Assembly: GCA_002350855.1 (NCBI GenBank)
Contig: DEFM01000018.1
Coordinates: 7,613 to 71,612 of the forward strand
Reading direction: 5' to 3'
Source of the DNA: Prevotellaceae bacterium UBA2852
GTDB lineage: Bacteria > Bacteroidota > Bacteroidia > Bacteroidales > Bacteroidaceae
Length of the DNA stretch: 64,000 bases
In this document: one piece after another, positions 1-8,482 of the stretch
Numbering within the stretch: the first letter of the stretch is position 1
How the letters are laid out: each line of letters begins with the position of its first letter
The notes under the pieces: generated by a model
Told to the model about the DNA's origin: nothing
The model's database searches: none
The model's input: only the letters and a program-made list of their open reading frames with translations
Program-made: the position numbers and the translations under genes

Positions 1-3
1 CAT
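1..3 (-). other. possible start codon of the next gene, cut by the window edge
   Basis: On the minus strand an ATG occupies the first three bases of the window, preceded by a purine-rich AAAGGGGAA that would serve as a ribosome binding site. It lies about 35 bases after the yqeY stop, so a further gene of the same operon probably begins here. Nothing of its product can be read. Confidence 0.35.
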
Positions 4-38
4 TTCCCCTTTGTTGTGAGTATAGCAATAATAAATGT

Positions 39-485
39 TTATGAAAGGAGTTGCTTTACACAGGCAGAGATGGCACGTCCCTCGGCAAGTCCTGCAAGGC
101 GCTTGGTAGCAACGCCCATCACCTTGCCCATCTCCTGAGGTGTGGAAGCACCCACTTCTGCGATGATTTCACGCAGACGAGCTTCGAGTTCCTCTGCAGA
201 CAACTGCTTAGGCAGGTATTCCTCTATCACAGCAACCTGAGCCATTTCTGCGTCTGCAAGGTCTGCACGTCCCTGCTGATTGAAGATTTCGGCGGACTCA
301 CGTCCCTGCTTAGCCAACTTCTGCAGAATCTTAAGGGCTGCATCGTCGCTCAGTTCATCGTTTGCTCCAGGAGCAGTCTTTGCCTCAAGGAAATACTTCT
401 TTACATTGCGCAATGTGTCGCGACGTACAGCATCCTTGGCCTTCATTGCCTGAATAATATCCTGACTAATCTGATCGAAAAGCAT
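39..485 (-). CDS. yqeY: GatB/YqeY domain protein
   Basis: A 148-residue protein of the YqeY family, the stand-alone version of the helical C-terminal domain of the amidotransferase subunit GatB. The family is thought to bind tRNA, but its role is unsettled. Family features visible are the N-terminal helix with an AMKAKDAVRRDTLR-like stretch, the central EEYLPKQLS segment and the C-terminal GKVMG...GRAIS region. Length is normal for the family. It follows ftsZ by 74 bases on the same strand, with a small GC-rich palindrome between them, so it may be the distal gene of the dcw transcript or have its own promoter. The family assignment is firm; the function is not. Confidence 0.93.
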   Translation of the reverse strand: MLFDQISQDIIQAMKAKDAVRRDTLRNVKKYFLEAKTAPGANDELSDDAALKILQKLAKQGRESAEIFNQQGRADLADAEMAQVAVIEEYLPKQLSAEELEARLREIIAEVGASTPQEMGKVMGVATKRLAGLAEGRAISACVKQLLS

Positions 486-504
486 AGTATATAAGTTTTT
501 GAAG

Positions 505-551
505 ACCCTCCCCTTCCCTCCCTGGCTGGGAGGGAGTAGTCGGATAGGGTT
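505..551. repeat. GC-rich palindromic intergenic repeat, ftsZ-yqeY junction
   Basis: The core is a 7-bp inverted repeat (CCCTCCC at 516-522 and GGGAGGG at 528-534, five-base loop) inside weaker outer arms GACCCT and AGGGTT. The same style of C-run/G-run palindrome recurs at 47306-47341 and inside priA near 61650-61775, so this is probably one member of a dispersed family. Confidence 0.6.
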
Positions 552-559
552 CTTAAGTT

Positions 560-1873
560 CTAATTAAACATTATTGCGGAACCGGCTGTAATGGTTTTTT
601 CAACGTCCTTCGGGGTACGGAACTTCTCTGTCACGCCCTTACGACGCTTGTATGTAGGTGATGATTCCACATTGCTGATGATATCGTCGTTGTCGAGTTC
701 ATCATCATGGAAAATGAAACTGTAGATTGGGCGACGAATGCTGTCACCGTCCTTGTCAGGGCCATAGTAATTGTCGCGACGTTCCTTCATTTCCATTTTA
801 TGTTCAGCTTCCTCTTCCTGCTGTTTACGCTTTTCCTCATCCTGCTTCAAGATGCGGGTATCCATCTCAGCAGAGTGGATATCCTTGATGCCGAAGCCTG
901 TTGCAAGGATAGTGACCTTCACACGGTCCTTAAGAGAAGGATCTGCGCTATAGCCCCACTTTGTCTCAACGTCATCAGTCTGAATACGCTCCATGAAGTC
1001 GTTGATCTCATTCATCTCATCCATCATCAGTGGGCAAGCATTCTCACCTTCGCTTCCTGAGTGGATGATATGCAGCAGTACCTTCTTGGAATTGTAGATA
1101 TCGTTGTCATTGAGCAGAGGTGAATTGAGGGCATCATCAATAGCCTTGGTGACACGTCCTTCACCGCTACCGTAACCAGTGCTCATAATTGCAACACCAC
1201 CATCCTTGAGCACAGTAGTCACATCCTGGAAGTCGAGGTTAATCTTTCCGTGCATGGTGATGATCTCACTGATACTCTTTGCAGCGTTACAAAGGGTGTC
1301 GTCAGCCTTGGCAAAGGCATTGTCAACAGTATAGTCCTGATAGATCTGACGCAGACGCTCGTTGTTTACAACAAGCAGAGCATCCACATTCTTGCTGATT
1401 TCCTCTACACCGTCGAGTGCCTGGTCAATCTTACGAGTACCTTCCCACTTGAACGGGATAGTAACGATACCAACGGTAAGAAGACCCATATCCTTCGCCA
1501 ATTTAGCGATTACAGGTGCTGCACCGGTTCCTGTACCACCTCCCATACCAGCGGTGATGAAAACCATCTTAGTGCCATCCTGAAGCATGGATTTCACGTC
1601 GGACATGCTCTCCACTGTCGCCTCACGGGCTTTCTCAGGTTTATTACCGGCACCAAGTCCATCCTTACCCAACTGTATCTTTGATGGTACTGGCGAATCC
1701 TGCAATGCCTTCTTATCAGTATTGCAGACTACGAATGTAACATCATGAATACCTTCGTTGTACATGTGGTTGACAGCGTTTCCGCCACCGCCACCTACAC
1801 CAATCACTTTTATTATGCTTTGATTTGTCTGCGGGAAATTGAACGCAGCAAAATTATCATTTAATTCTGGCAT
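560..1873 (-). CDS. ftsZ: Cell division GTPase FtsZ
   Basis: Bacterial tubulin homologue that polymerises with GTP into the Z ring at mid-cell. The tubulin signature [10 protein letters not shown] is at about residues 108-117, and the N-terminal [11 protein letters not shown] nucleotide-binding loop is at about 26-36. The GTPase core is followed by a charged, glutamate/lysine-rich linker (about 350-370) and a tail with basic clusters (YKRRKG) ending SAIMFN. At 437 residues it is somewhat longer than the E. coli protein because of this linker and tail. It lies 61 bases downstream of ftsA in the usual order. The final residues do not resemble the proteobacterial C-terminal peptide that binds FtsA and ZipA. 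Confidence 0.98.
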   Translation of the reverse strand: MPELNDNFAAFNFPQTNQSIIKVIGVGGGGGNAVNHMYNEGIHDVTFVVCNTDKKALQDSPVPSKIQLGKDGLGAGNKPEKAREATVESMSDVKSMLQDGTKMVFITAGMGGGTGTGAAPVIAKLAKDMGLLTVGIVTIPFKWEGTRKIDQALDGVEEISKNVDALLVVNNERLRQIYQDYTVDNAFAKADDTLCNAAKSISEIITMHGKINLDFQDVTTVLKDGGVAIMSTGYGSGEGRVTKAIDDALNSPLLNDNDIYNSKKVLLHIIHSGSEGENACPLMMDEMNEINDFMERIQTDDVETKWGYSADPSLKDRVKVTILATGFGIKDIHSAEMDTRILKQDEEKRKQQEEEAEHKMEMKERRDNYYGPDKDGDSIRRPIYSFIFHDDELDNDDIISNVESSPTYKRRKGVTEKFRTPKDVEKTITAGSAIMFN

Positions 1874-1934
1874 ATCTTATATTGGAGTTTAATTAGAAAT
1901 AAATTGAGGATTGATCGTTCTTTCGAATTAGTTA

Positions 1935-3581
1935 TTAATCCTCACCATTTACGACGGTTTCAAGGGTACGTTTGAACTTACCCCAGATGTTATTCTTCTT
2001 TTGCGCGTTATCGATTTCTTTCTGAAGTGCGTTGATGGCATTCTTCAACTGTTCTTCAAGATCCTTTGCCTCACGAATGGTTTGTCTGTTCTTGTCTTTT
2101 AATCCAAGATTAGTAACCAATGTGGTGTACTCAGGAGAAATAATCTCCTCTGCCTCACTGGCGAAGTCTATTGCTGCTTTGCGAAGCTTCTTATTTGAAT
2201 CATCATTGGCGACTTCGTCCTTCTTACTGTTCAGGCGAACGATGGTTGTGCGCATCTTGTCCTTGAATTCCTCAAGATGTCGCAAATCCTCCTCTTCCTT
2301 TGCCAAAGCACGCTGCTCTTCAGCACGACGCTGAGCTGCTTCCTTCTCACTCTGGGCTTTGTCGAACATATTTGGAACATCGCTTTGCAGTTTCTCTCCA
2401 ACACAGTTGATGTTTCCGGATGCAAGCAATGCCAGGATGCTGGTATATTTGACACTCTCGGTTGTAAAGTTGAGCACGTTGCTGTTTTTGATTACAGAGA
2501 GATTAATCTGGTCTGCAATACGAACTTTCTCAACCTTGAGTTGTTCCTGTACAAGTTTGTCGATATTTGGAATCGCCGCACCGCCACCTGTCAATACAAC
2601 GCCACCTAAAAGCTGTTGATTGTCGGCATAATTGGATACTGATATCTGGTATTCAACATTAGCAATTATCTCGGTGAGACGAGCATCGATGATGGTCTTT
2701 ATTTCAGAGACTTTGATCTTCTGTCCAAGTGCTGAGGTGTAGAACTGAACCGGAGAATCGGCATTCTCTTCCTCACTGTTCTGAAGCCTTGCAGCACCAT
2801 ACTGCAACTTAACGGTCTCAGCCTCTTTCTCGTCGAGCTGAAGAGTCATGAGATCCTGAGTAATGTTGCCGCAACCAATCGGGAGTGTCACGAGATGGCG
2901 TACGATATTGTTCTTGTATACAACAACCGTAGTGGTTCCAGCACCGAAGTTCACCAGTACGCAACCTGCACGCTTCTCCTGATCCGTAAGGACATATTCG
3001 GCAAGTTCATAGGCAGCAAGAGGTTTTTCGGCAATCTGTACGTCTGTGTTAGAGAAGCAAGTCTCTATATTTGCCACAAGTGCCTTTCGAGCCACGATAT
3101 TAAGATATTCCCCGTCCACGTTGGTACCGATGACACCAACCGGGTCTTCCACAAGATGGGTATCGACACTATAGCTCTGTGGGAAGTTCTCAACAAGTTC
3201 ATGATCAGGTTCCTCAAGCAACTTGCTCTCATCGCACATTGCATCGATATGATCAGATGATATCTTTGTCTGAGTCATCATATTGTGAGAAACACGACGG
3301 TGTGTGCATCTCACACTCTGACCGCCAATTCCAACATAAACCTGAGATATTGACTGACGAAGAGAACTCTCAAGTTTGCTAATTACATTGCGGATGCACA
3401 CTGTAGTTTTCTCTATGTTGTACACAAGTCCGCGTTTAATGCATTGAGCTGTGGTTGGCTCCTCTGCGTAGGCAAGTACTTGCAAGCTTCCGTCTTTGCG
3501 TTTACCTGCAACACCCGACACTCTTGATGTCCCGAGTTCGATTGCCACAATAATGGTGTCTTTACTTTCTAATGGTGCCAT
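1935..3581 (-). CDS. ftsA: Cell division protein FtsA with a coiled-coil extension
   Basis: Actin-fold ATPase that tethers FtsZ filaments to the membrane. The N-terminus carries the actin phosphate-1 loop (AIELGTSRVSG, about residues 13-23). Phosphate-2 and adenosine motifs follow in VNFGAGTTTV and VLTGGGAAIPN. The actin fold ends near residue 395. About 130 residues of highly charged sequence come next (SEKEAAQRRAEEQRALAKEE and following), predicted as long helices or coiled coil, before a C-terminal amphipathic helix (NIWGKFKRTLETVV) that fits the membrane-targeting sequence. At 548 residues it is well over the about 420 of E. coli FtsA. It sits between ftsQ and ftsZ as expected. Confidence 0.97.
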   Translation of the reverse strand: MAPLESKDTIIVAIELGTSRVSGVAGKRKDGSLQVLAYAEEPTTAQCIKRGLVYNIEKTTVCIRNVISKLESSLRQSISQVYVGIGGQSVRCTHRRVSHNMMTQTKISSDHIDAMCDESKLLEEPDHELVENFPQSYSVDTHLVEDPVGVIGTNVDGEYLNIVARKALVANIETCFSNTDVQIAEKPLAAYELAEYVLTDQEKRAGCVLVNFGAGTTTVVVYKNNIVRHLVTLPIGCGNITQDLMTLQLDEKEAETVKLQYGAARLQNSEEENADSPVQFYTSALGQKIKVSEIKTIIDARLTEIIANVEYQISVSNYADNQQLLGGVVLTGGGAAIPNIDKLVQEQLKVEKVRIADQINLSVIKNSNVLNFTTESVKYTSILALLASGNINCVGEKLQSDVPNMFDKAQSEKEAAQRRAEEQRALAKEEEDLRHLEEFKDKMRTTIVRLNSKKDEVANDDSNKKLRKAAIDFASEAEEIISPEYTTLVTNLGLKDKNRQTIREAKDLEEQLKNAINALQKEIDNAQKKNNIWGKFKRTLETVVNGED

Positions 3582-3623
3582 ACGTATGTAGTGTATAAAA
3601 TGATTGTCGTTTTCTTCAAGTTA

Positions 3624-4400
3624 TTATCGTTTTGTGCAAACCACCTGATTGGCAAATTCCACACTTATTACCTTGTATTTGTTCCAGCCTACCTGCGAAA
3701 GGCCTTTCTCATAGAAAATCTCCATCCTCCGTAGTTTGGTTTCATAATTCTCAAGAGAGCCAAGCTGAATGACATGGTCTCCTACTCTGGGGATGAGCGA
3801 TACAACAGGTTCGTTGCGTAGATTCCTATCTACATATACCTGCTCTATCTGATCGTTCCAGAACTTATTGTCGTTGACATATTCTGCAAAGGGAGCAAGT
3901 TGCTCAACTGCAAATTTCTTGTCAATCTTACCAGTCGCCACAAGCAGATTGGTATTGTAGAGTGTATTGCGCAGCACAGTGCCTTGCGTATCCACATAGT
4001 ATCCTGGTTGGTTGTCAGGCAGAACATAAATTACGGGGGTGCGCTGCCACACCTTGATGCACACCTTGCCCTCGCCAACAGGCATACCGTTATTTGTTTT
4101 GTAACATTCTATCTGACTGATAAACTGATTCGACTTGAGCGAATTCTCAATTGCACTCACGTCAATGTCACGCATGAGTTTGCCTTCAGGATAGAGGCTG
4201 TCCTTAAGAAGTTTTTCTTCTACACCCTCGCGACTGACGAATGAAGCCTGCTCACCCTCTTCAACGGTAAGCTCCACCCTGGTACAACGTTCGTTAGGAT
4301 CACCATCCGTCATCTTTGTGAAGCTATAGCCTAAATAGACTATAACTACAAAGAAGAGGATGACAAACATCCATACTTTGAACATTTTATTGAGATGCAT
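3624..4400 (-). CDS. ftsQ: Cell division protein FtsQ
   Basis: Bitopic inner-membrane divisome protein of 258 residues. One transmembrane segment lies near the N-terminus (about residues 9-27, VWMFVILFFVVIVYLGYSF). It is followed by a periplasmic domain of POTRA plus beta domain type that links early and late divisome proteins. Sequence conservation in the family is low, so the call rests on the topology, the matching length, the YYVDTQGTVL element (the D-G turn typical of FtsQ) and above all the position between murC and ftsA. The downstream gene ftsA starts 42 bases later, suggesting co-transcription. Confidence 0.93.
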   Translation of the reverse strand: MHLNKMFKVWMFVILFFVVIVYLGYSFTKMTDGDPNERCTRVELTVEEGEQASFVSREGVEEKLLKDSLYPEGKLMRDIDVSAIENSLKSNQFISQIECYKTNNGMPVGEGKVCIKVWQRTPVIYVLPDNQPGYYVDTQGTVLRNTLYNTNLLVATGKIDKKFAVEQLAPFAEYVNDNKFWNDQIEQVYVDRNLRNEPVVSLIPRVGDHVIQLGSLENYETKLRRMEIFYEKGLSQVGWNKYKVISVEFANQVVCTKR

Positions 4401-4470
4401 CGGCTTTGCTGTCGATTGGTTTATAGTAATTATCAGTTTTAGTCTCTTCGGCTATCAGTCGCTGTTTTTC

Positions 4471-5883
4471 CTATCGCTTTGACAGAATTTCTGTGATTTG
4501 CGGCACATAGTTGTCTATGTCACCGGCTCCAAGCGAAATGAGTACGTCAAAGTCACCATGGCTCACATAATCCACCACCTGTTCCTTGCGAATGAGATAT
4601 TTCTCCATGTCGCTGCGGAGATTATTGAAGATCAATTCACTTGTTACGCCCGGGATTGGCTTCTCGCGCGCAGGATAGATATCACAAAGGTATACTTCAT
4701 CGAGCAACGAGAGAGCTTCAGCAAATTCCTGATAGAAATCTCGTGTACGTGTATAGAGGTGCGGCTGGAATACCGCTGCAATTTTCTTGTCGGGATATAT
4801 TTCCCTAATGCTCTTGATGCTTTGCTCCACTTCACGGGGATGATGACCATAGTCGCTCAGGAAAACCACATGTTCATTCTTCAACTTAAAGTCAAAACGG
4901 CGGTCAACACCTCTGAAAGTGCGCATTCCCTCACGTAGCTCTTCATCGGTAGCACCTGCAAGCTGGGCAAGTGCCATAGCTGCAATCGAGTTCTCTATAT
5001 TGATACTTACAGGAACGCCAAGTTCTATGTCTTTTACCACACCTTTGGGATGTACAAAGTCGAAAACGATTGTTCCGTTTCCGATTCTCACATTGCTTGC
5101 ATGGAAATCACCGGCATTGCGTGAGTACTGATAAATCTTGACTCCTGGCTGTACCTGAGGCTTCAATTCAAGTCCTGTATGAATAATCAGCACACCTTCA
5201 GGCTGAATCAGCGATGTGTAGTGTGCAAAACTTTCCAGATAAGCTTCCTTGGTTCCGTAAATATCAAGATGGTCTGCATCAACAGCCGTAATAACTGTTG
5301 CATAAGGTGTAAGATGATGGAACGAACGGTCGAATTCATCTGCCTCAATTACAACATAGTCACTTTTATCGGAAAGAAGGTAGTTTGTCTCATAGTTCTT
5401 TGAGATACCTCCAAGGAAAGCGTTACAGTCCACATGTGACTGATGGAGCAGATGTGCTGCCATCGTCGAAGTCGTAGTCTTGCCATGAGTACCGGCAACA
5501 CAGAGCGCCTTATGGCGGCGTGTGAGGAAACCGAGCACCTGAGCACGCTTCTGCACTGTGAATCCGTTTGTAAGGAAGTATTGCAGTTCTGTATGGTCTG
5601 AAGGTATTGCCGGTGTATAGACAACGAGTGTATTGTCGGGATTACGGAACACTTCGTCTATCAATTCCACATTGTCCTCAAAGTGAAGCTTTGCTCCCTC
5701 CTCCTGCAACTGGGCTGTAAGTGGAGTAGGAGTTTTGTCGTAGCCACCCACTGCATAGCCCTGGTGAAGGAAATAGCGAACCAGAGCACTCATGCCAATG
5801 CCTCCTGCTCCGACGAAATAAACTGCCTGCCATTGCTGTTCTGCAGTTTGTTCTGTAGACTGTATGTTGTTTGTTTCTGTCAT
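4471..5883 (-). CDS. murC: UDP-N-acetylmuramate--L-alanine ligase
   Basis: Cytoplasmic ATP-dependent ligase adding L-alanine to UDP-MurNAc, the first amino-acid step of peptidoglycan precursor synthesis. The N-terminal UDP-binding Rossmann motif is FVGAGGIGMSAL (about residues 24-35). The ATP loop is GTHGKTTTS (about 132-140). The Mur-ligase signatures VIEADEFDRSF and the DYGHHPREV segment of the C-terminal domain are also clear. Length 470 is typical. It follows murG by 17 bases and precedes ftsQ by 70. Confidence 0.98.
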   Translation of the reverse strand: MTETNNIQSTEQTAEQQWQAVYFVGAGGIGMSALVRYFLHQGYAVGGYDKTPTPLTAQLQEEGAKLHFEDNVELIDEVFRNPDNTLVVYTPAIPSDHTELQYFLTNGFTVQKRAQVLGFLTRRHKALCVAGTHGKTTTSTMAAHLLHQSHVDCNAFLGGISKNYETNYLLSDKSDYVVIEADEFDRSFHHLTPYATVITAVDADHLDIYGTKEAYLESFAHYTSLIQPEGVLIIHTGLELKPQVQPGVKIYQYSRNAGDFHASNVRIGNGTIVFDFVHPKGVVKDIELGVPVSINIENSIAAMALAQLAGATDEELREGMRTFRGVDRRFDFKLKNEHVVFLSDYGHHPREVEQSIKSIREIYPDKKIAAVFQPHLYTRTRDFYQEFAEALSLLDEVYLCDIYPAREKPIPGVTSELIFNNLRSDMEKYLIRKEQVVDYVSHGDFDVLISLGAGDIDNYVPQITEILSKR

Positions 5884-5900
5884 TCTAATTGTTTCGTTTA

Positions 5901-7025
5901 TTATTCACCCACCAACATCAGCACTTCCTTTGCTATGGTTTGTGCAGAATTGTGATATGCCAGTTTTTTCACGTTCACGGAAAGATCTTTGAGCTTAGCA
6001 TCGTCACTTACAGTATCCATTGCAAGGGTTATAAGCGTATTCGGCGCTTCGCTGTCCTTAACAAGGATTGCTGCCGAGCGTGTTGACAGGGCAAGTGCAT
6101 TCTTTGTCTGGTGGTCTTCTGCCACATTAGGTGACGGAACCAGAATACATGGTTTGCCAAGCAGACAAAGTTCGCTGATGCTGCTTGCTCCCGCTCTTGA
6201 GATAACCAGGTCGGCTGCGGCATAAGCCTTGTCCATATCGCTTACAAAATCTGTAACAAAGAGGTTTTCTACAGAATCTTCCTTGGCAAGTGCCTCACTG
6301 ATCTGCTGGCTATAGTATTTACCTGTCTGCCAAATAAACTGAACCTGCTGATTGCGGCGGATATCTTCAAGATGCTGCAGCACGCTTTCGTTCATGGTTC
6401 TTGCTCCGAGACTTCCACCGATAATAAGGATGGTGCGGCGCTTTGGATCAAGTCCGAAATGTGCTATGGCTTCGTCTCTTGAAACTTTATTGTCGAGTAG
6501 ATTCTGGCGAACTGGGTTGCCTGTCTTGATGATTTTTTCAGCAGGAAAGAAACGTTCCATTCCATCGTAAGCCACACAAATGCGACGTGCAGACTTTGCG
6601 AGAAGTTTGTTGGTGACTCCCGCATAGGAATTCTGCTCCTGTAACAATGTAGGAATGCCCATCTTGGCGGCAACCTTGAGTGTAGGTCCGCTGGCATAGC
6701 CTCCTACTCCGACAACAACCTGAGGTTTGAAGTCACGGATTATCTTTTTAGCCAGACGCTGGCTCTTGAGGATTTTGAGCAGTACGCTAAAGTTCTTAAA
6801 CAGATTTTTGCGGTTAAAGCCAGCAATAGGTAGTCCTTCTATGCGGTAGCCTGCAGCAGGCACGCGCTGCATTTCCATGCGTCCAAGCGCTCCGACAAAA
6901 AGAATATCAGCATCGGGACGTATATCACGTATGGCATTTGCTATTGAGATAGCAGGAAAAATGTGACCACCTGTGCCACCTCCGCTTACAATCACTCGTA
7001 AAGGATTTTTCTCTTCTTTTCCCAT
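5901..7025 (-). CDS. murG: UDP-GlcNAc:lipid I N-acetylglucosaminyltransferase MurG
   Basis: GT28 enzyme at the cytoplasmic face of the membrane that converts lipid I to lipid II. The N-terminal glycine-rich loop GGGTGGHIFPA (about residues 15-25) is diagnostic. The second G-loop GGSLGART and the C-terminal donor-site segment SRAGASSISELCLLGKP are present. Length 374 is normal. It is the first gene after a 110-base gap from ftsW that carries a promoter-like element at 7064-7071, so murG-murC-ftsQAZ may also be expressed separately from the upstream genes. Confidence 0.98.
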   Translation of the reverse strand: MGKEEKNPLRVIVSGGGTGGHIFPAISIANAIRDIRPDADILFVGALGRMEMQRVPAAGYRIEGLPIAGFNRKNLFKNFSVLLKILKSQRLAKKIIRDFKPQVVVGVGGYASGPTLKVAAKMGIPTLLQEQNSYAGVTNKLLAKSARRICVAYDGMERFFPAEKIIKTGNPVRQNLLDNKVSRDEAIAHFGLDPKRRTILIIGGSLGARTMNESVLQHLEDIRRNQQVQFIWQTGKYYSQQISEALAKEDSVENLFVTDFVSDMDKAYAAADLVISRAGASSISELCLLGKPCILVPSPNVAEDHQTKNALALSTRSAAILVKDSEAPNTLITLAMDTVSDDAKLKDLSVNVKKLAYHNSAQTIAKEVLMLVGE

Positions 7026-7063
7026 ATAAATGCCCTTTCAATTATTTAATTCCCTATAATCTG

Positions 7064-7071
7064 CAAAGATA
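7064..7071 (-). promoter_or_regulatory. candidate internal promoter (-7 element) upstream of murG
   Basis: The minus strand reads TATCTTTG, a full match to the Bacteroidetes -7 consensus TAnnTTTG, about 40 bases before the murG start in the only sizeable gap inside the mur cluster. A convincing TTTG -33 box at the right distance was not found. Confidence 0.45.
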
Positions 7072-7089
7072 CGATTTTTATTGATTTAG

Positions 7090-7107
7090 CGCATAATTTT
7101 TTATGCG
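7090..7107. repeat. small perfect hairpin between ftsW and murG
   Basis: CGCATAA and TTATGCG form a 7-bp stem around a TTTT loop, followed by a T-run on the plus strand. The T-run is on the wrong strand to terminate ftsW transcription classically, so its role is unclear. It could stall polymerase or protect the ftsW 3' end. Confidence 0.4.
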
Positions 7108-7135
7108 TTTTTTCAACAAAAAAATCATATTGTTT

Positions 7136-8437
7136 TCAAGCAATACCTTCGGTGCTGTAATATTCACTTGTTTCGTTGTCTGCTGCTAATTCAGCAGGAG
7201 CGTTTTGTGTCTCACCCACCTTCTCTGCATATCGGCTAACACTCAGTATCATACCGATGTTGAAACTAGTGATAAGAATAGATGTTCCACCATGACTGAT
7301 GAGAGGAAGCGTCTGTCCTGTAACAGGTGCCCATCCAACTGCCACAGCCATATTGACGAGAGCCTGCAGAACCATCATGGTTCCCAATCCTATGACAAGG
7401 AACGCCGGGAAGAACCGGTCGCATTTCTGGGCTATACGCCCCACTCGTACAAGAAGCGCTATATACAGCAGGATTACAACAAGCCCACCTATAAATCCCG
7501 TCTCCTCAACTATAATGGAATAGATAAAGTCGCTCTCTGCATGCGGAAGGAAATCTCGTTCTATACTGTTTCCCACTCCAAGTCCAATGAATCCGCTGTT
7601 GGCAATAGCAATATGTGAAGTATAGACCTGTCGGTTCTGGTCCATCACATAAGTGGATTTAGTGTCTTCCGCCTGATTTTTATGGAGTTTTTTCTCCAAA
7701 CGGTGCTTCCACGTAAGTGCACGGCGAAAACCTCCGAGTTTCTCGTCTGGAGTAGATAACAACACTGCACCTAACAGCACTGCTCCTGCCACCAAGCCCA
7801 AAAAGCCCTTCACCATTAGGTCTATCGGAACGTTGCCAATAAACATCATAATCATGATAACAAAGAAGAGCATTGCAGCTGTAGAGAAATTCTCAGGGGC
7901 AATAAGTCCACAAACGAACATTGCCAGCAACGAAACCGTCTTGAAGGCTTTTGTGCGTCCGCCCTTGGTAGCACGTATCACCCTGCGTTTTCCTCTTCGA
8001 GTGGTTATAGTTTCCTCCTTCTGCATCTTTGAAAGAATTACAGCCACTGTGAGTATAAGGAAAGTCTTTGCCAATTCTGAAGGTTGGAATGACATACCGA
8101 ACAAACTTATCCATCTAGACGCATCGTTCACCCCTTTCTGAGCAACCAGGACATAAAGCAACATGAGCACAGTGACAGGAAGACCAATTATCGGCAAGAG
8201 CTTGAAATACTTACAAGGGATGCGTATGATTGTCAGAATAACCACAAAACCCATAATGAGGAACATCGCCTGATTGACCACAGGATCCCAGTGATGCCCC
8301 ACCTTAAAGGTCATGTTGCTTGACGCACTGTATATGCTAACAAGCGATATCATGCACAGCAGGAAGTATATCATCCAAATGCCTTTGTCGCCTTTGAAGA
8401 TATTAAGTTGCAGATAGTCGGATAGTTTCTTTCCCAT
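7136..8437 (-). CDS. ftsW: Septal lipid II polymerase FtsW (SEDS family)
   Basis: Polytopic inner-membrane glycosyltransferase of the SEDS family that polymerises septal peptidoglycan together with FtsI. The protein (433 residues) shows about ten hydrophobic segments. It has the signature SRWISLFGMSFQPSELAK after the fourth segment and, near the end, the conserved PLISHGGTS motif. A cytoplasmic basic loop (RRGKRRVIRATKGGRTK, about residues 147-163) and a long periplasmic loop are visible. Placement between murD and murG argues for FtsW rather than RodA. Confidence 0.96.
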   Translation of the reverse strand: MGKKLSDYLQLNIFKGDKGIWMIYFLLCMISLVSIYSASSNMTFKVGHHWDPVVNQAMFLIMGFVVILTIIRIPCKYFKLLPIIGLPVTVLMLLYVLVAQKGVNDASRWISLFGMSFQPSELAKTFLILTVAVILSKMQKEETITTRRGKRRVIRATKGGRTKAFKTVSLLAMFVCGLIAPENFSTAAMLFFVIMIMMFIGNVPIDLMVKGFLGLVAGAVLLGAVLLSTPDEKLGGFRRALTWKHRLEKKLHKNQAEDTKSTYVMDQNRQVYTSHIAIANSGFIGLGVGNSIERDFLPHAESDFIYSIIVEETGFIGGLVVILLYIALLVRVGRIAQKCDRFFPAFLVIGLGTMMVLQALVNMAVAVGWAPVTGQTLPLISHGGTSILITSFNIGMILSVSRYAEKVGETQNAPAELAADNETSEYYSTEGIA

Positions 8438-8482
8438 ATAGTTGATAGTGTTGTATTCCGGAATAGCCGGGATATCACATAT

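Noticed and set aside
7136..8437. RodA instead of FtsW
   Set aside because: The two are similar, but the position between murD and murG in the dcw cluster decides for FtsW.
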